Source: Proteobacteria bacterium UBA4656
GTDB lineage: Bacteria; Pseudomonadota; Gammaproteobacteria; Xanthomonadales; Ahniellaceae
Assembly (NCBI GenBank): GCA_002405525.1
Contig: DHLY01000015.1
Span: 45,696-69,588 of the forward strand
Direction: 5' to 3'
DNA length: 23,893 nucleotides
The translations under genes were made by a program, and so were the position numbers. This document shows positions 1 to 8,872 of this stretch, piece by piece. The notes under the pieces were generated by a model, which ran no database searches, was not told the origin of the DNA, and saw nothing but the letters and a program-made list of their open reading frames with translations. Each line of letters begins with the position of its first letter. Within the stretch, counting starts at the first letter, position 1.

Positions 1-200
1 CGGTACAGGGCGCGGATCGCCTCCGCGGCGCGCGTGCGGTCCACCCGGTCGCCTTTTTCGATCGGCAGGTATGAGAACACGGTGCCGGCCGAGATGCGGG
101 CCAGGCCGTCGACTCGGATATCCGAGGCGACGAAGGGGTCGAAGGCCTGCGCCTCGGCGGCGAGGAAGGCCAGCAGGAACAGGGCGGCGATTCGCTTCAC
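1..200 (-). CDS. bamA: BamA (outer-membrane protein assembly factor), N-terminal fragment cut by the window edge
   Basis: BamA is the essential outer-membrane Omp85 protein that inserts beta-barrel proteins. Only the first 66 codons are inside the window. The translation starts MKRIAALFLLAFLAAEAQA, a typical Sec signal peptide with a likely cleavage after AQA. It is followed by FDPFVASDIRVDGLARISAG and then TVFSYLPIEKGD, the hallmark start of POTRA domain 1 (family pattern: I-x-V-x-G-L-x-R-I-x-x-G-T-V-x-x-Y-L-P). I chose the GTG start at 200 because GGAG lies six bases upstream and the signal peptide begins right there. It follows rseP on the same strand after a 220-base spacer, the usual order in gammaproteobacteria. 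The beta-barrel and most POTRA domains lie outside the window, so intactness cannot be judged. Confidence 0.9.
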   Translation of the reverse strand, partial: MKRIAALFLLAFLAAEAQAFDPFVASDIRVDGLARISAGTVFSYLPIEKGDRVDRTRAAEAIRALY

Positions 201-375
201 GGGTCACTCCGTCGTGCGGGGCGCCGCGGTTGCCGCCGCGGCGGGCCCCTGGATTCTGGGTCGTGGACGCAGCCCGCGGCGACACCGTGCACGGACCAGG
301 CCGGACCGTGCGGCGACGCATCCCGCGCCGCGCGGGCGCGCGCCGCGCGCCCCGTGTCGTTCGAGCCGCGCCGCG

Positions 376-396
376 GCCGGTTCCGCCGGAACCGGC
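376..396 (-). promoter_or_regulatory. Perfect 9-bp hairpin in the rseP-bamA spacer
   Basis: The arms GCCGGTTCC (376-384) and GGAACCGGC (388-396) are exactly complementary with a 3-base loop. It sits about 25 bases after the rseP stop codon. No T-run follows on the minus strand, so it does not look like a complete intrinsic terminator. It may be an mRNA-processing or attenuation element between rseP and bamA. The rest of the spacer (201-375) is alternating GC-rich sequence, and I found no convincing sigma-70 or sigma-E promoter in it. Confidence 0.4.
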
Positions 397-420
397 GCGC
401 GCGTTGTCGTCATGGGGGCT

Positions 421-1767
421 TCAGGGAACGAGGCGGAGGATGTCGTTGTAAAACGCCAGGCCCATCAGGCCGGCGAGCAAGGCGAGCCCGACGTACTGGC
501 CCGCGATCAGGGCGCGCTCGCTCACCGGGCTGCCCTTCACAACCTCGATAAGGTAATACAGCAGGTGTCCCCCGTCCAAGATCGGGATCGGCAGCAGGTT
601 CAGGATTCCGATGGACAAGGACATGATGGCGAGGAAGGACAGGAACCAGGCCACGCCCAGTGCCGCCGAACTGTTGGCGGTCTGCGCGATGCCGATCGGG
701 CCGGCCACGTTTTCGAGCGAGGCGCGGCCGAGCGCCATGTGGCCGAGGAAGGCGACAGTGGTGGCGGTCATCCGCCAAGTCTCGCGCAGGGCCGCCGGGA
801 GCGCTTCGACGGCACCGTAGCGGAGCACGGTATCGCGCGCATCGGGCTGAGCGATCCCGAGCTGGAAGTTCGGCCGCCCGTCGCTGCCGGTCCCGGCCTC
901 GGCGGTGGCGCGGATCGTCCGCAGGACGCCTTCGCGGCGCACCTTCAGGGTCAGCTCTGGATCGATCGCGGCGGCGGCCTGGATCGCGTCGTAAAGCTGC
1001 GCAAACGTTTCCACCGGGCGCTCGTCGACCGCCATGATGCGGTCGCCGGCCAGCAGGCCGGCGCGCGCCCCTGGACGGTCCGGCAGCGCGCGACCGACCA
1101 CCGCGGGCGCCACTGGCGCACGGGCGCGGATGCCGAGTTCGCGCATCGCTTCCCGTTCGTCCAGCGCGCGGTCGATGTGCGACAGCGGGAGCGGGACGCG
1201 GCGCTCCCCGCCATCGCCGGCGACTACCGACAGCGCCACGTCGCGACGCGCCAGCACCGCCTCGACCAGGGCGATGGTGGCGTCGGTCCAGGTCGACACC
1301 GGGCGGTCGCCGACCGCGACCAGCCGGTCTCCCTCGCGCAGCCCTGCTTGGGCGGCGATGCCTTCGGCCGGGCCCACCACCGGCAGGTAGTCGGGCTTGC
1401 CGACCACGAACATCAGCCAGAAGGCGCCGACCGCGAACAGGATGTTGGCCAGCGGCCCGGCAGCGACGATGGCGATGCGCTGGCTGACCGGCTTGCGGTT
1501 GAAGGCCTGCTCCAGTTCTCCCGCCGGCACATCGCCCTCGCGCTCGTCGAGCATCCGTACGTAGCCGCCGAGCGGAACGGCGGCCACCACGTATTCCGTG
1601 CCGTCGCGGCCGATGCGGGTCCACAGCGGCCGGCCGAAGCCGACCGAGAAGCGCAGAACCTTGACCCCGCACCGGCGCGCCACCCAGTAATGGCCGAACT
1701 CGTGGAAAGTGACGAGCACGCCGAGCGTCAACAGCAGCCATCCGATCGAACCGAAGAACTCGCCCAT
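421..1767 (-). CDS. rseP: RseP site-2 intramembrane zinc metalloprotease
   Basis: RseP is the inner-membrane protease that makes the second cut in the anti-sigma factor RseA during the sigma-E envelope stress response, and it also clears signal-peptide remnants. The 448-residue product (E. coli protein: 450) carries the zinc-binding HEFGH motif at residues 22-26 in the first membrane segment. Two PDZ domains fill the periplasmic middle (roughly 115-300). The second active-site motif NLLPIPILDGGH lies near the C-terminus, followed by a last membrane segment. I chose the ATG at 1767 because it puts HEFGH at the E. coli position; an in-frame upstream start at 1827 would add 20 residues inside dxr. 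It starts 7 bases after the dxr stop, so the two are almost certainly co-transcribed. bamA follows, which fits joint control of outer-membrane assembly and its stress response. Confidence 0.95.
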   Translation of the reverse strand: MGEFFGSIGWLLLTLGVLVTFHEFGHYWVARRCGVKVLRFSVGFGRPLWTRIGRDGTEYVVAAVPLGGYVRMLDEREGDVPAGELEQAFNRKPVSQRIAIVAAGPLANILFAVGAFWLMFVVGKPDYLPVVGPAEGIAAQAGLREGDRLVAVGDRPVSTWTDATIALVEAVLARRDVALSVVAGDGGERRVPLPLSHIDRALDEREAMRELGIRARAPVAPAVVGRALPDRPGARAGLLAGDRIMAVDERPVETFAQLYDAIQAAAAIDPELTLKVRREGVLRTIRATAEAGTGSDGRPNFQLGIAQPDARDTVLRYGAVEALPAALRETWRMTATTVAFLGHMALGRASLENVAGPIGIAQTANSSAALGVAWFLSFLAIMSLSIGILNLLPIPILDGGHLLYYLIEVVKGSPVSERALIAGQYVGLALLAGLMGLAFYNDILRLVP

Positions 1768-1774
1768 GCGCCGA

Positions 1775-2956
1775 CTATCCGTCCCGACGTCCGATCCAAC
1801 CGGTAGCGAAGCGCCGTGCTGCCGCATCGGCCGCCAGCGCGTCGTCCAGCGCCGCGATCGGACCCGCGGCGAGGGCCTCCAGTGTAGCGGCCACCGTCGT
1901 TGCGATTCCGCAAAAACGCGTCCGCCCGGCGAGAAAGGCCTCCACCGCGACCTCGTTGGCCGCGTTCAGAATCGCGGGCGCCGTGCCACCGGCAACCAGC
2001 GCGTCGTAGGCGAGCCCGAGGCAGCGGAAGGTGGTCCGGTCGGGCGGTTCGAAGGACAGGCGGGCAATTGCAGCAAGGTCCAGTGTCGCGACGCCGGCCT
2101 CGATCCGCTCAGGATGCGCGAGGGCATGCGCGATCGCGGTGCGCATGTCGGGGTTGCCGAGTTGCGCCAGCATCGAGCCGTCGCGATAGGCGACCAGCGA
2201 GTGGATCACGCTCTGCGGATGGATCACCACCTCGATTCGCGGCGCGGGCAGCCCGAACAGGTGGTGCGCCTCGATCACCTCGAGACCCTTGTTCATCAGG
2301 GTCGCAGAGTCGACCGAGATCTTGCGTCCCATCCGCCAGTTGGGGTGCGCGCAGGCCTGTTCGGGCGTCACCGCATCCAGTTCCGTCGCGCTGCGGCCTC
2401 GGAACGGCCCGCCTGAGGCGGTCAGCACGACATGCGCCACGCCGTGGCGGTCGGGATCGCCCGCGTAGCCCGCCGGCAGGCACTGGAAGACCGCGTTGTG
2501 CTCGCTGTCCACCGGCAGCAGGGAGCCGCCGCCGCGCGCCAGCGCGGACGCCAGCAGCGGCCCGGCCATCACGATTGATTCCTTGTTCGCCAGCAGGATG
2601 CGCTTGCCGGCCGCCGCCGCAGCCAGGGTCGAACGCAGCCCCGCCGCGCCGACCACCGCGGCGACCACCGTGTCCACCTCCGGCAGGGTGGCGAGGGCTT
2701 CGAGCGCCGCCGGGCCGGCCAGCGCCCGCGTCGGCAGCCCGGCTTCGCGCAGCGCGCGGGCCAGGTCGCCCTCCAGCGCGGGATCGGCGATCGCAGCGTA
2801 GTCCGCACTGGCGGTGCGGCAGCGCGCCACCAGGCCCGCCACGTCGCGGTGCGCCGACAGGGCCACCGCGCGGAAGCGCGCAGGATGGCGGGCCACCACG
2901 TCGAGGGTGCTGCCGCCGATCGACCCGGTGGCGCCGAGCAGCGCGATCCGCCTCAT
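1775..2956 (-). CDS. dxr: 1-deoxy-D-xylulose 5-phosphate reductoisomerase
   Basis: Dxr (IspC) converts 1-deoxy-D-xylulose 5-phosphate to 2-C-methyl-D-erythritol 4-phosphate with NADPH, the committed step of the MEP isoprenoid pathway in the cytosol. The 393-residue product begins [20 protein letters not shown], with the Rossmann GATGSIG motif at residues 8-14. The metal-binding segment [15 protein letters not shown] and the catalytic stretch [21 protein letters not shown] are both intact. Length is normal for the family (about 390-400). The ATG at 2956 overlaps the cdsA TGA as ATGA, showing translational coupling. Its isoprenoid product feeds the undecaprenyl synthase encoded two genes upstream. 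Confidence 0.96.
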   Translation of the reverse strand: MRRIALLGATGSIGGSTLDVVARHPARFRAVALSAHRDVAGLVARCRTASADYAAIADPALEGDLARALREAGLPTRALAGPAALEALATLPEVDTVVAAVVGAAGLRSTLAAAAAGKRILLANKESIVMAGPLLASALARGGGSLLPVDSEHNAVFQCLPAGYAGDPDRHGVAHVVLTASGGPFRGRSATELDAVTPEQACAHPNWRMGRKISVDSATLMNKGLEVIEAHHLFGLPAPRIEVVIHPQSVIHSLVAYRDGSMLAQLGNPDMRTAIAHALAHPERIEAGVATLDLAAIARLSFEPPDRTTFRCLGLAYDALVAGGTAPAILNAANEVAVEAFLAGRTRFCGIATTVAATLEALAAGPIAALDDALAADAAARRFATGWIGRRDG

Positions 2957-3773
2957 AGGCCGAGCAGGATCTTGCCGCTGGCGAAAACCGGCAGCGCCGC
3001 GAACAGGCTGTCGAAGCGGTCGAAGACGCCACCGTGTCCGGGGAACAAGGTGCCCGAATCCTTCACGTTGGAGTGCCGCTTGATCAGGCTCTCGAACAGA
3101 TCGCCGACGATCGAGAACACGACCGTGACCAGCGACAGCAACACCAGCAGCACCAGCGCCGTGCCGCGCGCGCCGAGCGCGATGCCCGCCGCGCAGGCGT
3201 AGACCGCGCTGCCGGCCAACGCGCCCCAGGCGCCGGCGCGCGTCTTGCCGGGGCTGATCTGCGGCGCCAGCTTGGTGCGCCCGTAGCGGCGGCCGGTGAA
3301 GAATGCCGCGATGTCGGCGCACCAGACCAGCACCAGCACGAACAGCAGCCACCACGGCCCCAGCGCCGGGATCTCATGCAGCAGGATCGCCGCCGCCCAC
3401 GCCGGCACCACCGTCAGAGTGCCGGCGGCTGCCTTCAGCCACTGGTTGCGCCTGCGCCGCGCCGCGGCGAAGGAGAAGTGCCCCAGCCACCACGCCGCCA
3501 CCGGCCACCACGCTGCGCCGAGCAGCACCACCCACTCGAACAGCCCGGGTCGCCGCAACTCCCACAGCACGCCCATCAGCAGGGCGTTGGCCAGCACCAG
3601 TACCAGCCGCGACAAGGTCGAGCGCAGTCCGATCAGGCGCGCCCACTCCGAAAGCCCGAAGGCGAACACCGCTCCGATGCCGAGCGCGAAGGCGGCGCTG
3701 TCGAGCCAGAGCACCAGCAGGACCGCCACCGGCGCCAGCGCGGCGGCCGTCAGCACGCGCTCCCTGAGCCCAC

Positions 3774-3777
<4 letters not shown>
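2953..3777 (-). CDS. cdsA: Phosphatidate cytidylyltransferase (CDP-diglyceride synthase)
   Basis: CdsA makes CDP-diacylglycerol from phosphatidic acid and CTP, the branch-point precursor of all bacterial phospholipids, in the inner membrane. The 274-residue product is highly hydrophobic, with about seven to eight membrane segments (for example [18 protein letters not shown] at the start). The C-terminal part carries the family signature: [13 protein letters not shown] followed by [14 protein letters not shown], with the conserved K-D and the D-R metal/catalytic residues. The GTG start at 3777 overlaps the uppS stop as GTGA and the TGA stop overlaps the dxr start, so uppS-cdsA-dxr form a tightly coupled unit. 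No upstream in-frame start gives a better N-terminus. Confidence 0.95.
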
Positions 3778-4565
<788 letters not shown>

Positions 4566-4840
4566 CGGCGCTCCGGGCGTTCGGATCCAGTCATGCGCGG
4601 ACCTTCCGGACGCCGTGGCGGATTCGTCCCGAGGGGCGCCGGGGGAGGCGTGTCGGGCATCTGGCGGCGGGGTGCAATACAGGGCCGGGGGGCCTCTGCG
4701 GGGGTGGCGAAGGTCCGGACGGCGAGGCCGCCACCTGGTGTTGCCGGAGATCGACATGGAACGACCGTGCCTTCATCCCGGTGTCTGGATCGGAGGCCCT
4801 GCCGTTCGGCGGACGTATTGTGCAGGGATGGAACACCGCA
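4566..4840 (-). other. frr-uppS intergenic spacer (275 bases), no feature recognised
   Basis: No ORF with a recognisable product, no intrinsic terminator with a T-run after frr, and no convincing promoter were seen. A weak minus-strand -10-like CAATAC near 4825 lacks a matching -35. A 7-base direct repeat (GTTCCAT on the minus strand) occurs twice, near 4826 and 4755. The spacer could carry an internal promoter for uppS, but the sequence does not show one clearly. Confidence 0.4.
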
Positions 4841-5401
4841 CTAGAGCTGCATCAGTTCCTGTTCCTTGGCCTTCACGACCGCGTCCACGTCCTTCACGAA
4901 GCGGTCGGTCAACTTCTGGATGTCCTCCTCCGCCCGCCGCTCCTCGTCCTCAGTGACCTTGCGATCCTTGAGCAGCTCCTTGACGTGCTGCATGGCGTCC
5001 CGGCGCACGTTGCGAACCGCCACCTTGGCGTTCTCGCCCTCGTGCGCGACGTGCTTGGCCAGCTCCTTGCGGCGCTGCTCGGTCAGAGCCGGCATGTTGA
5101 TGCGGATCACGGTTCCGGCGGTGGTCGGCGTGAGGCCGAGATCGGAGCCGAGGATCGCCTTCTCGACCGCGCCGACCATCGTCTTTTCCCATGGCGTGAT
5201 GGTCAGCGTGCGGGCATCGGAAACCGAGATGTTCGCGACCTGCGAGAGCGGCACGTCGGACCCGTAGTAGTTGATCTTGAGGTGCTCGACGAGGGCGGTG
5301 CTGGCGCGGCCGGTGCGCAGACGCGTGAGGTCGTGCCTGAGGGCCTCGACGCTCTTGGTCATGCGTGTCTCGGCGTCCTTCTTGATGTTCGGAATCGACA
5401 T
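4841..5401 (-). CDS. frr: Ribosome recycling factor
   Basis: RRF splits post-termination ribosomes together with EF-G. The 186-residue product (family about 185) is typical throughout: N-terminal helix MSIPNIKKDAETRMTKSVEA, LRTGRAS, NINYYGSDVPL-type segment (here KINYYGSDVPLSQVANISV), the TITPWEK element, then INMPALTEQRRKELAK. It ends in the charged helical region RRAEEDIQKLTDRFVKDVD. The ATG at 5401 is the only start that gives the conserved N-terminus; upstream in-frame sequence is low-complexity. It lies downstream of pyrH on the same strand, as in most proteobacteria, but after a 197-base spacer that holds a -10-like TATACT. Confidence 0.97.
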   Translation of the reverse strand: MSIPNIKKDAETRMTKSVEALRHDLTRLRTGRASTALVEHLKINYYGSDVPLSQVANISVSDARTLTITPWEKTMVGAVEKAILGSDLGLTPTTAGTVIRINMPALTEQRRKELAKHVAHEGENAKVAVRNVRRDAMQHVKELLKDRKVTEDEERRAEEDIQKLTDRFVKDVDAVVKAKEQELMQL

Positions 5402-5431
5402 GGTGCGCTGCAGCGTGGGGACGGGCGCGAA

Positions 5432-5437
5432 AGTATA
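5432..5437 (-). promoter_or_regulatory. Putative -10 element upstream of frr
   Basis: On the minus strand the sequence reads CGCTATACTTTCGCG, with TATACT (5 of 6 to the sigma-70 -10) about 30 bases before the frr ATG. No good -35 hexamer is found 16-19 bases further upstream. The downstream stretch closely resembles that after the ompA -10 at 15023-15028. The rest of the frr-pyrH spacer (5438-5598) is GC-rich with nothing else recognisable. Confidence 0.4.
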
Positions 5438-5598
5438 GCGAAGGGGACGGGCGGGGCGTGCGGCCGGGCGCTGGATGCGAGCGGCGAATCGGGTTGCGGA
5501 TGCGGGGTGGGAAAAGGGGCCCGCGCCGGTGGTGCTGCGCGCGATGCCTGTCCCGCCGAGGGGGGCTGCCTGATCGCCGTTCGCCGGCGACGGCGGCC

Positions 5599-6324
5599 TC
5601 ATGCGCGGTCGGTCACCAGGGTTCCCACCGGTTCGCCGCGGACGATGCGCATCAGTTCGCCGGGCTTGTTCATGTCGTAGACGCGCAGCGGCAGTTGGTG
5701 GTCGCGGCACAGCGCGATCGCGGTGGTGTCCATCACGCCGAGCTTGCGTTCGATCACCTCGTCGTAGCTCAGCTGCTCATAGCGGGTTGCCCTGGGGTCC
5801 TTTTTCGGGTCGGCGGTATACACGCCATCGACCTTGGTCGCCTTGAGAAGGACCTGCGCGCCGATCTCGATCGCGCGCAGTGCCGCCGCGGAGTCGGTGG
5901 TGAAGAATGGATTGCCGGTGCCGGCGGCGAAGATCGCGATGCGGCCTTTCTCGATGTGACGGATCGCACGGCGGCGAATGAAGTCCTCGCACACCTCGTT
6001 GATCTTGATCGCGCTCATCACCCGCGCGAACCCCCCCAGCTTCTCCACCGCGTCCTGCATCGCCAGCGCATTCATCACCGTGGCCAGCATCCCCATCTGG
6101 TCGCCGGTCACGCGGTCCATGCCGGCGGCGGCCAGCCCCGCGCCGCGAAAGATATTGCCGCCACCGATCACCACGCCGACCTGCACGCCGGCCTTGCTGA
6201 CTTCCATGATTTCGCGCGCCAGACGGTCCAGCACCTTGGGATCGATGCCGTAGTCCTCGTCGCCCATCAGAGCCTCGCCAGAGAGCTTCAGCAGGATGCG
6301 CTGGTACTTGAGCTTTTCGGGCAT
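5599..6324 (-). CDS. pyrH: UMP kinase
   Basis: PyrH phosphorylates UMP to UDP in pyrimidine nucleotide synthesis; it is a hexameric amino-acid-kinase-fold enzyme controlled by GTP and UTP. The product is 241 residues, the same as in E. coli. Visible motifs are the N-terminal [10 protein letters not shown] with the nucleotide-binding Lys at residue 13, GGGNIFRG, the [15 protein letters not shown] segment, [13 protein letters not shown] (phosphate/UMP binding) and the [14 protein letters not shown] region. I chose ATG 6324 because it matches the family length; an in-frame ATG at 6354 lacks a Shine-Dalgarno sequence and has a -10-like TACTAT immediately upstream. It sits between tsf and frr in the conserved cluster. 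Confidence 0.96.
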   Translation of the reverse strand: MPEKLKYQRILLKLSGEALMGDEDYGIDPKVLDRLAREIMEVSKAGVQVGVVIGGGNIFRGAGLAAAGMDRVTGDQMGMLATVMNALAMQDAVEKLGGFARVMSAIKINEVCEDFIRRRAIRHIEKGRIAIFAAGTGNPFFTTDSAAALRAIEIGAQVLLKATKVDGVYTADPKKDPRATRYEQLSYDEVIERKLGVMDTTAIALCRDHQLPLRVYDMNKPGELMRIVRGEPVGTLVTDRA

Positions 6325-6562
6325 GACGGGCTCTCGCGGCGGGCGGGCAAACATGCAGATAGTAGCCGAGAGCGTGGGGTGTGGCCCGGCGTCGCGTGGG
6401 AGCGCGAGGGTGTGGCATCCCTAGGGCCCAGGGGCAGGGGTGGGGCGCGCCGCAATGCGCGCGTTCCGCATCATCCGGAGTGGCGGCGTGACCGGGGGCA
6501 GCGACACTGCGGGGCAGCCGTTGCGCCCGGCCCTCTACCCTGGATCCTGTACCACCGTCCCC
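6325..6562 (-). other. tsf-pyrH spacer, excluding the terminator
   Basis: This 238-base stretch separates pyrH from the tsf terminator, so pyrH probably has its own promoter here. On the minus strand TACTAT occurs about 30 bases before the pyrH ATG (near 6359-6364) but no good -35 accompanies it. A CCCTAGGGCCCAGGGG tract lies near 6419-6434 and resembles a CCCTGGG-type tract near 13353. No ORF of recognisable content. Confidence 0.35.
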
Positions 6563-6596
6563 TCAAACGACGAAGGCCGCGGTCACCCGCGGCCTC
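6563..6596 (-). terminator. Intrinsic terminator after tsf
   Basis: The arms AGGCCGCGG and CCGCGGCCT (6574-6595) form a 9-bp stem with a 4-base loop. On the minus strand this is followed by TCGTCGTTTG, a modest T-rich tail. It lies about 28 bases after the tsf stop codon, exactly where a terminator of the rpsB-tsf operon is expected. Confidence 0.75.
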
Positions 6597-6623
6597 CGCA
6601 TCATCGCGAGTGAAGGCGAAGCC

Positions 6624-7502
6624 TCAGGCCAACCCGGCCTGCTTCATCACCTCGGCCGCGAAGTCCTCGTCCTTCTTCTCGATGCCTTCGCCGACCGCGA
6701 TGCGATGGAAGGCCGTCACGCGAGCGCCGGCCTTGCGCAGGGCCTCTTCCACCGTGCTGCTGGTGTCCAGCGCGTAAGGCTGTCCGGTCAGCGAGATTTC
6801 GGCGAGCACCTTGCGCAGTTTGCCGGAGATCATCTTTTCCTGGATATCGGCGGGCTTCTGCCGGTCCTTTTCGCTGATCTGCGCCAGCGCGATCTCCTTC
6901 TCCTTGGCCACGATCGCCGCCGGAACGTGATCCGGCGACAGGTACGCCGGGTTCATCGCGGCCACGTGCATGGCGACGCCGCGGCCGATCTCGGCGTTGC
7001 CGCCCTCGAACTCGACCAGAACGCCGATGCGGCCGCCGTGAATGTAGCTGGCGACGCGCTCCTTGCCGGACACCGCGACCAGGCGGCGGACCTGCACGTT
7101 CTCGCCGCACTTCGCGACCAGGGCCTGGCGCGCTTCGTCGACGCTGCCGCCGCCGGGCGCGGTAGCCGCCCTGAGCGCGTCGACGTCGGTCGCGCCGGTG
7201 GCGAGCGCGACCCGGGCGACCATCTCCGCGAAGCGGCCGAAGTTCTCGTCCTTGGCCACGAAGTCGGTCTCGGAATTGATTTCGACCAGCACCGCGCGCG
7301 GGCCATCGGCGGCGGCGACGATGCGCCCCTCGGCGGCCACACGGCCGGACTTCTTGTCCGCCTTGGCGAGACCCTGCTTGCGCAGCCACTCGATGGCGGC
7401 GTCGAGGTTGCCGGCGTTCTCGATCAGTGCCTTCTTGCACTCCATCATGCCGGCGCCGGAGCGCTCGCGCAGTTCCTTCACCATGCTGGCGGTGATTTCC
7501 AT
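6624..7502 (-). CDS. tsf: Elongation factor Ts
   Basis: EF-Ts is the GDP/GTP exchange factor for EF-Tu. The 292-residue product (E. coli: 283) begins [20 protein letters not shown] with the UBA-like N-terminal domain and ECKKAL. The universally conserved EF-Tu contact segment [14 protein letters not shown] follows near residues 75-88. The C-terminal part contains the coiled-coil module and the GEGIEKK-type segment. The ATG at 7502 matches family N-termini. It follows rpsB after 93 bases, and the spacer holds a GC hairpin (7536-7555). A terminator lies just after the stop. Codon use is like the neighbours and there is no sign of damage. Confidence 0.97.
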   Translation of the reverse strand: MEITASMVKELRERSGAGMMECKKALIENAGNLDAAIEWLRKQGLAKADKKSGRVAAEGRIVAAADGPRAVLVEINSETDFVAKDENFGRFAEMVARVALATGATDVDALRAATAPGGGSVDEARQALVAKCGENVQVRRLVAVSGKERVASYIHGGRIGVLVEFEGGNAEIGRGVAMHVAAMNPAYLSPDHVPAAIVAKEKEIALAQISEKDRQKPADIQEKMISGKLRKVLAEISLTGQPYALDTSSTVEEALRKAGARVTAFHRIAVGEGIEKKDEDFAAEVMKQAGLA

Positions 7503-7535
7503 CGGGGTTCCTCACTCATGGGTTTCGGACGCGGC

Positions 7536-7555
7536 GCCCGCCCGCAGCGGCGGGC
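7536..7555 (-). promoter_or_regulatory. Hairpin in the rpsB-tsf spacer
   Basis: GCCCGCC and GGCGGGC form a perfect 7-bp stem with a 6-base loop. There is no T-run after it, so at most it is an attenuator or RNA-processing site. rpsB-tsf spacers in E. coli are known to attenuate transcription; a similar role here is inference. Confidence 0.3.
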
Positions 7556-7595
7556 CGGGTGCGGGCAGGACGCGCGGGGCGCGCCCTGGGGCGGA

Positions 7596-8465
7596 TCAAT
7601 CGCCGGCGTCGGCTTCGGCGCGCGGACCCCGCTTGCCGGCCGGGCGCTTCGACGGCGGACGGCGGTCACCGGCCTGCTTGCGCGGCGCGGCGCGGCGCTT
7701 GCCGGCGTCGTCCCTGGGTACCGGATTGCCTTCGGCATCGAGCTCGACGAACTCGTCCTTGGCCTCGGCGGCGACGATCGGCGCGGCGGCCTTGCCTTCC
7801 AGCACCGCGTCGGCGGCGGCGCGCGCGTAGAGCTGCACGGCGCGGATCGCGTCGTCATTGCCCGGGATCGCGTAATCGACCTGCTTCGGGTCGTAGTTGG
7901 TGTCGACCACCGCCACCACCGGGATGCCCAGCTTGCGCGCTTCCTCGATGGCGATGTTCTCGTGGCCGATGTCGATCACGAACAGCGCATCGGGCAGTGC
8001 GCTCATGTTCTTGATGCCGCCCAGCGACTTTTCCAGCTTCTCGCGCTCGCGGCGCAGTTGCAACGCTTCGTGCTTGACGAAGCGCTCCATCGAACCGTCG
8101 CTTTCCATCGCCTCGAGCTCCTTCAGGCGCGCGATCGACTGCTTGACGGTGCGGAAATTGGTCAGCATGCCGCCGAGCCAGCGATGCGACACGAACGGCA
8201 TGCCGCAGCGTGCCGCCTCTTCGCGCACGGCGTCTCGCGCGGAGCGCTTGGTGCCGACGAACAGAATCGCGCCACGGCGCTGCGCCAGTCCCGAGATGAA
8301 ATTCATCGCGTCCGTGAAGAGCGGCAGCGTCTTTTCGAGATTGATGATGTGGATCTTGCCGCGCGCGCCGAAGATGTAGGGCGCCATCCGCGGATTCCAG
8401 TAGCGGGTCTGATGGCCGAAGTGGACGCCAGCCTCGAGCATCTGGCGCATGGTCACGGAAGGCAT
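7596..8465 (-). CDS. rpsB: 30S ribosomal protein S2 with a long basic C-terminal tail
   Basis: S2 is a late-assembling small-subunit protein that binds S1 and docks on h26. The 289-residue product starts [20 protein letters not shown] and continues through [42 protein letters not shown] and [20 protein letters not shown], then [11 protein letters not shown]: an unmistakable S2 core. The ATG at 8465 has GGAG seven bases upstream. The protein is about 48 residues longer than E. coli S2 (241). The extra length is a C-terminal tail (about 237-289) that turns strongly basic at residues 255-282, rich in Lys, Arg, Pro and Ala, then ends acidic. It is first in the rpsB-tsf operon, reading away from map. 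Confidence 0.96.
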   Translation of the reverse strand: MPSVTMRQMLEAGVHFGHQTRYWNPRMAPYIFGARGKIHIINLEKTLPLFTDAMNFISGLAQRRGAILFVGTKRSARDAVREEAARCGMPFVSHRWLGGMLTNFRTVKQSIARLKELEAMESDGSMERFVKHEALQLRREREKLEKSLGGIKNMSALPDALFVIDIGHENIAIEEARKLGIPVVAVVDTNYDPKQVDYAIPGNDDAIRAVQLYARAAADAVLEGKAAAPIVAAEAKDEFVELDAEGNPVPRDDAGKRRAAPRKQAGDRRPPSKRPAGKRGPRAEADAGD

Positions 8466-8692
8466 GGGAAATCTCCGTCGCAATGGAGCTGCACCGCGCG
8501 TTCGACGGGCGGGCGGGCTCCGGGGTTGGGGCCTCCACGCATCCGCCGGCAGCGACCCGCTGGGGGCACCCCGATGCCGGTGACGATGGCGTGTGTGGAT
8601 TGCGGGTCCTCGCGGACCCTGGCGGTCCGGCCCGTCGGTCGCCCGCCGAGCCGATCCCGCGCCCGCAGCCGTCCGAAACCGAGGCAGCAAGC
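8466..8692 (-). promoter_or_regulatory. Probable structured leader of rpsB mRNA
   Basis: If the promoter at 8699-8728 is used, rpsB has a leader of roughly 225 bases. On the transcribed (minus) strand 8604-8619 folds into GGGTCC-GCGA-GGACCC, a perfect 6-bp stem closed by a GNRA-type tetraloop. Gammaproteobacterial rpsB leaders are known to bind S2 for autoregulation. Assigning that role here is inference from position, length and this hairpin. Confidence 0.4.
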
Positions 8693-8698
8693 CTGAAG

Positions 8699-8728
8699 AG
8701 GATAGCGCGCCCGCCCGCCCGGCGGCAA
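8699..8728 (-). promoter_or_regulatory. Candidate promoter for rpsB-tsf
   Basis: On the minus strand TTGCCG (8723-8728) is followed after 18 bases by TATCCT (8699-8704), each matching 4 of 6 sigma-70 consensus bases. It points toward rpsB. No better candidate was seen in the divergent region between rpsB and map. Confidence 0.4.
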
Positions 8729-8872
8729 CTCGCTCCGCCGGCGCGGCCGAGGGCGGCGCAGCGGCGGCCCGCTTGGTAAAGTTGCATCGTAGGGTTGCAT
8801 CCTGGCGGGTGCTGATGTCCGGCCGCCGGCCCCGGCAACGACCATCTCCCGAAGAAAGACTCCGTGCGCCCC
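8729..8872 (+). other. Upstream region of map with a GTTGCATC direct repeat
   Basis: This stretch must hold the map promoter. The clearest structure is the octamer GTTGCATC at 8781-8788 and again at 8794-8801, a 13-base period. TTGGTA at 8773-8778 could be part of a -35, but there is no convincing -10 at the right spacing. The GAAGAAAGA at 8851-8859 may help ribosome binding. Confidence 0.3.

Noticed and set aside
34..1806. A 590-codon open frame on the plus strand opposite rseP and bamA
   Set aside because: It is antisense to clearly conserved genes, has shadow composition rich in Arg/Gly/Ala/His/Asp, and shows no recognisable domain. GC-rich genes commonly leave the opposite strand open.
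6325..6354. An upstream ATG start for pyrH at 6354
   Set aside because: No Shine-Dalgarno sequence, it would exceed the family length, and it lies right after a possible -10 element.
6705..8696. A 663-codon plus-strand open frame opposite tsf and rpsB
   Set aside because: It overlaps two ribosomal/translation genes with perfect family matches on the other strand; a shadow of GC-rich codon bias.
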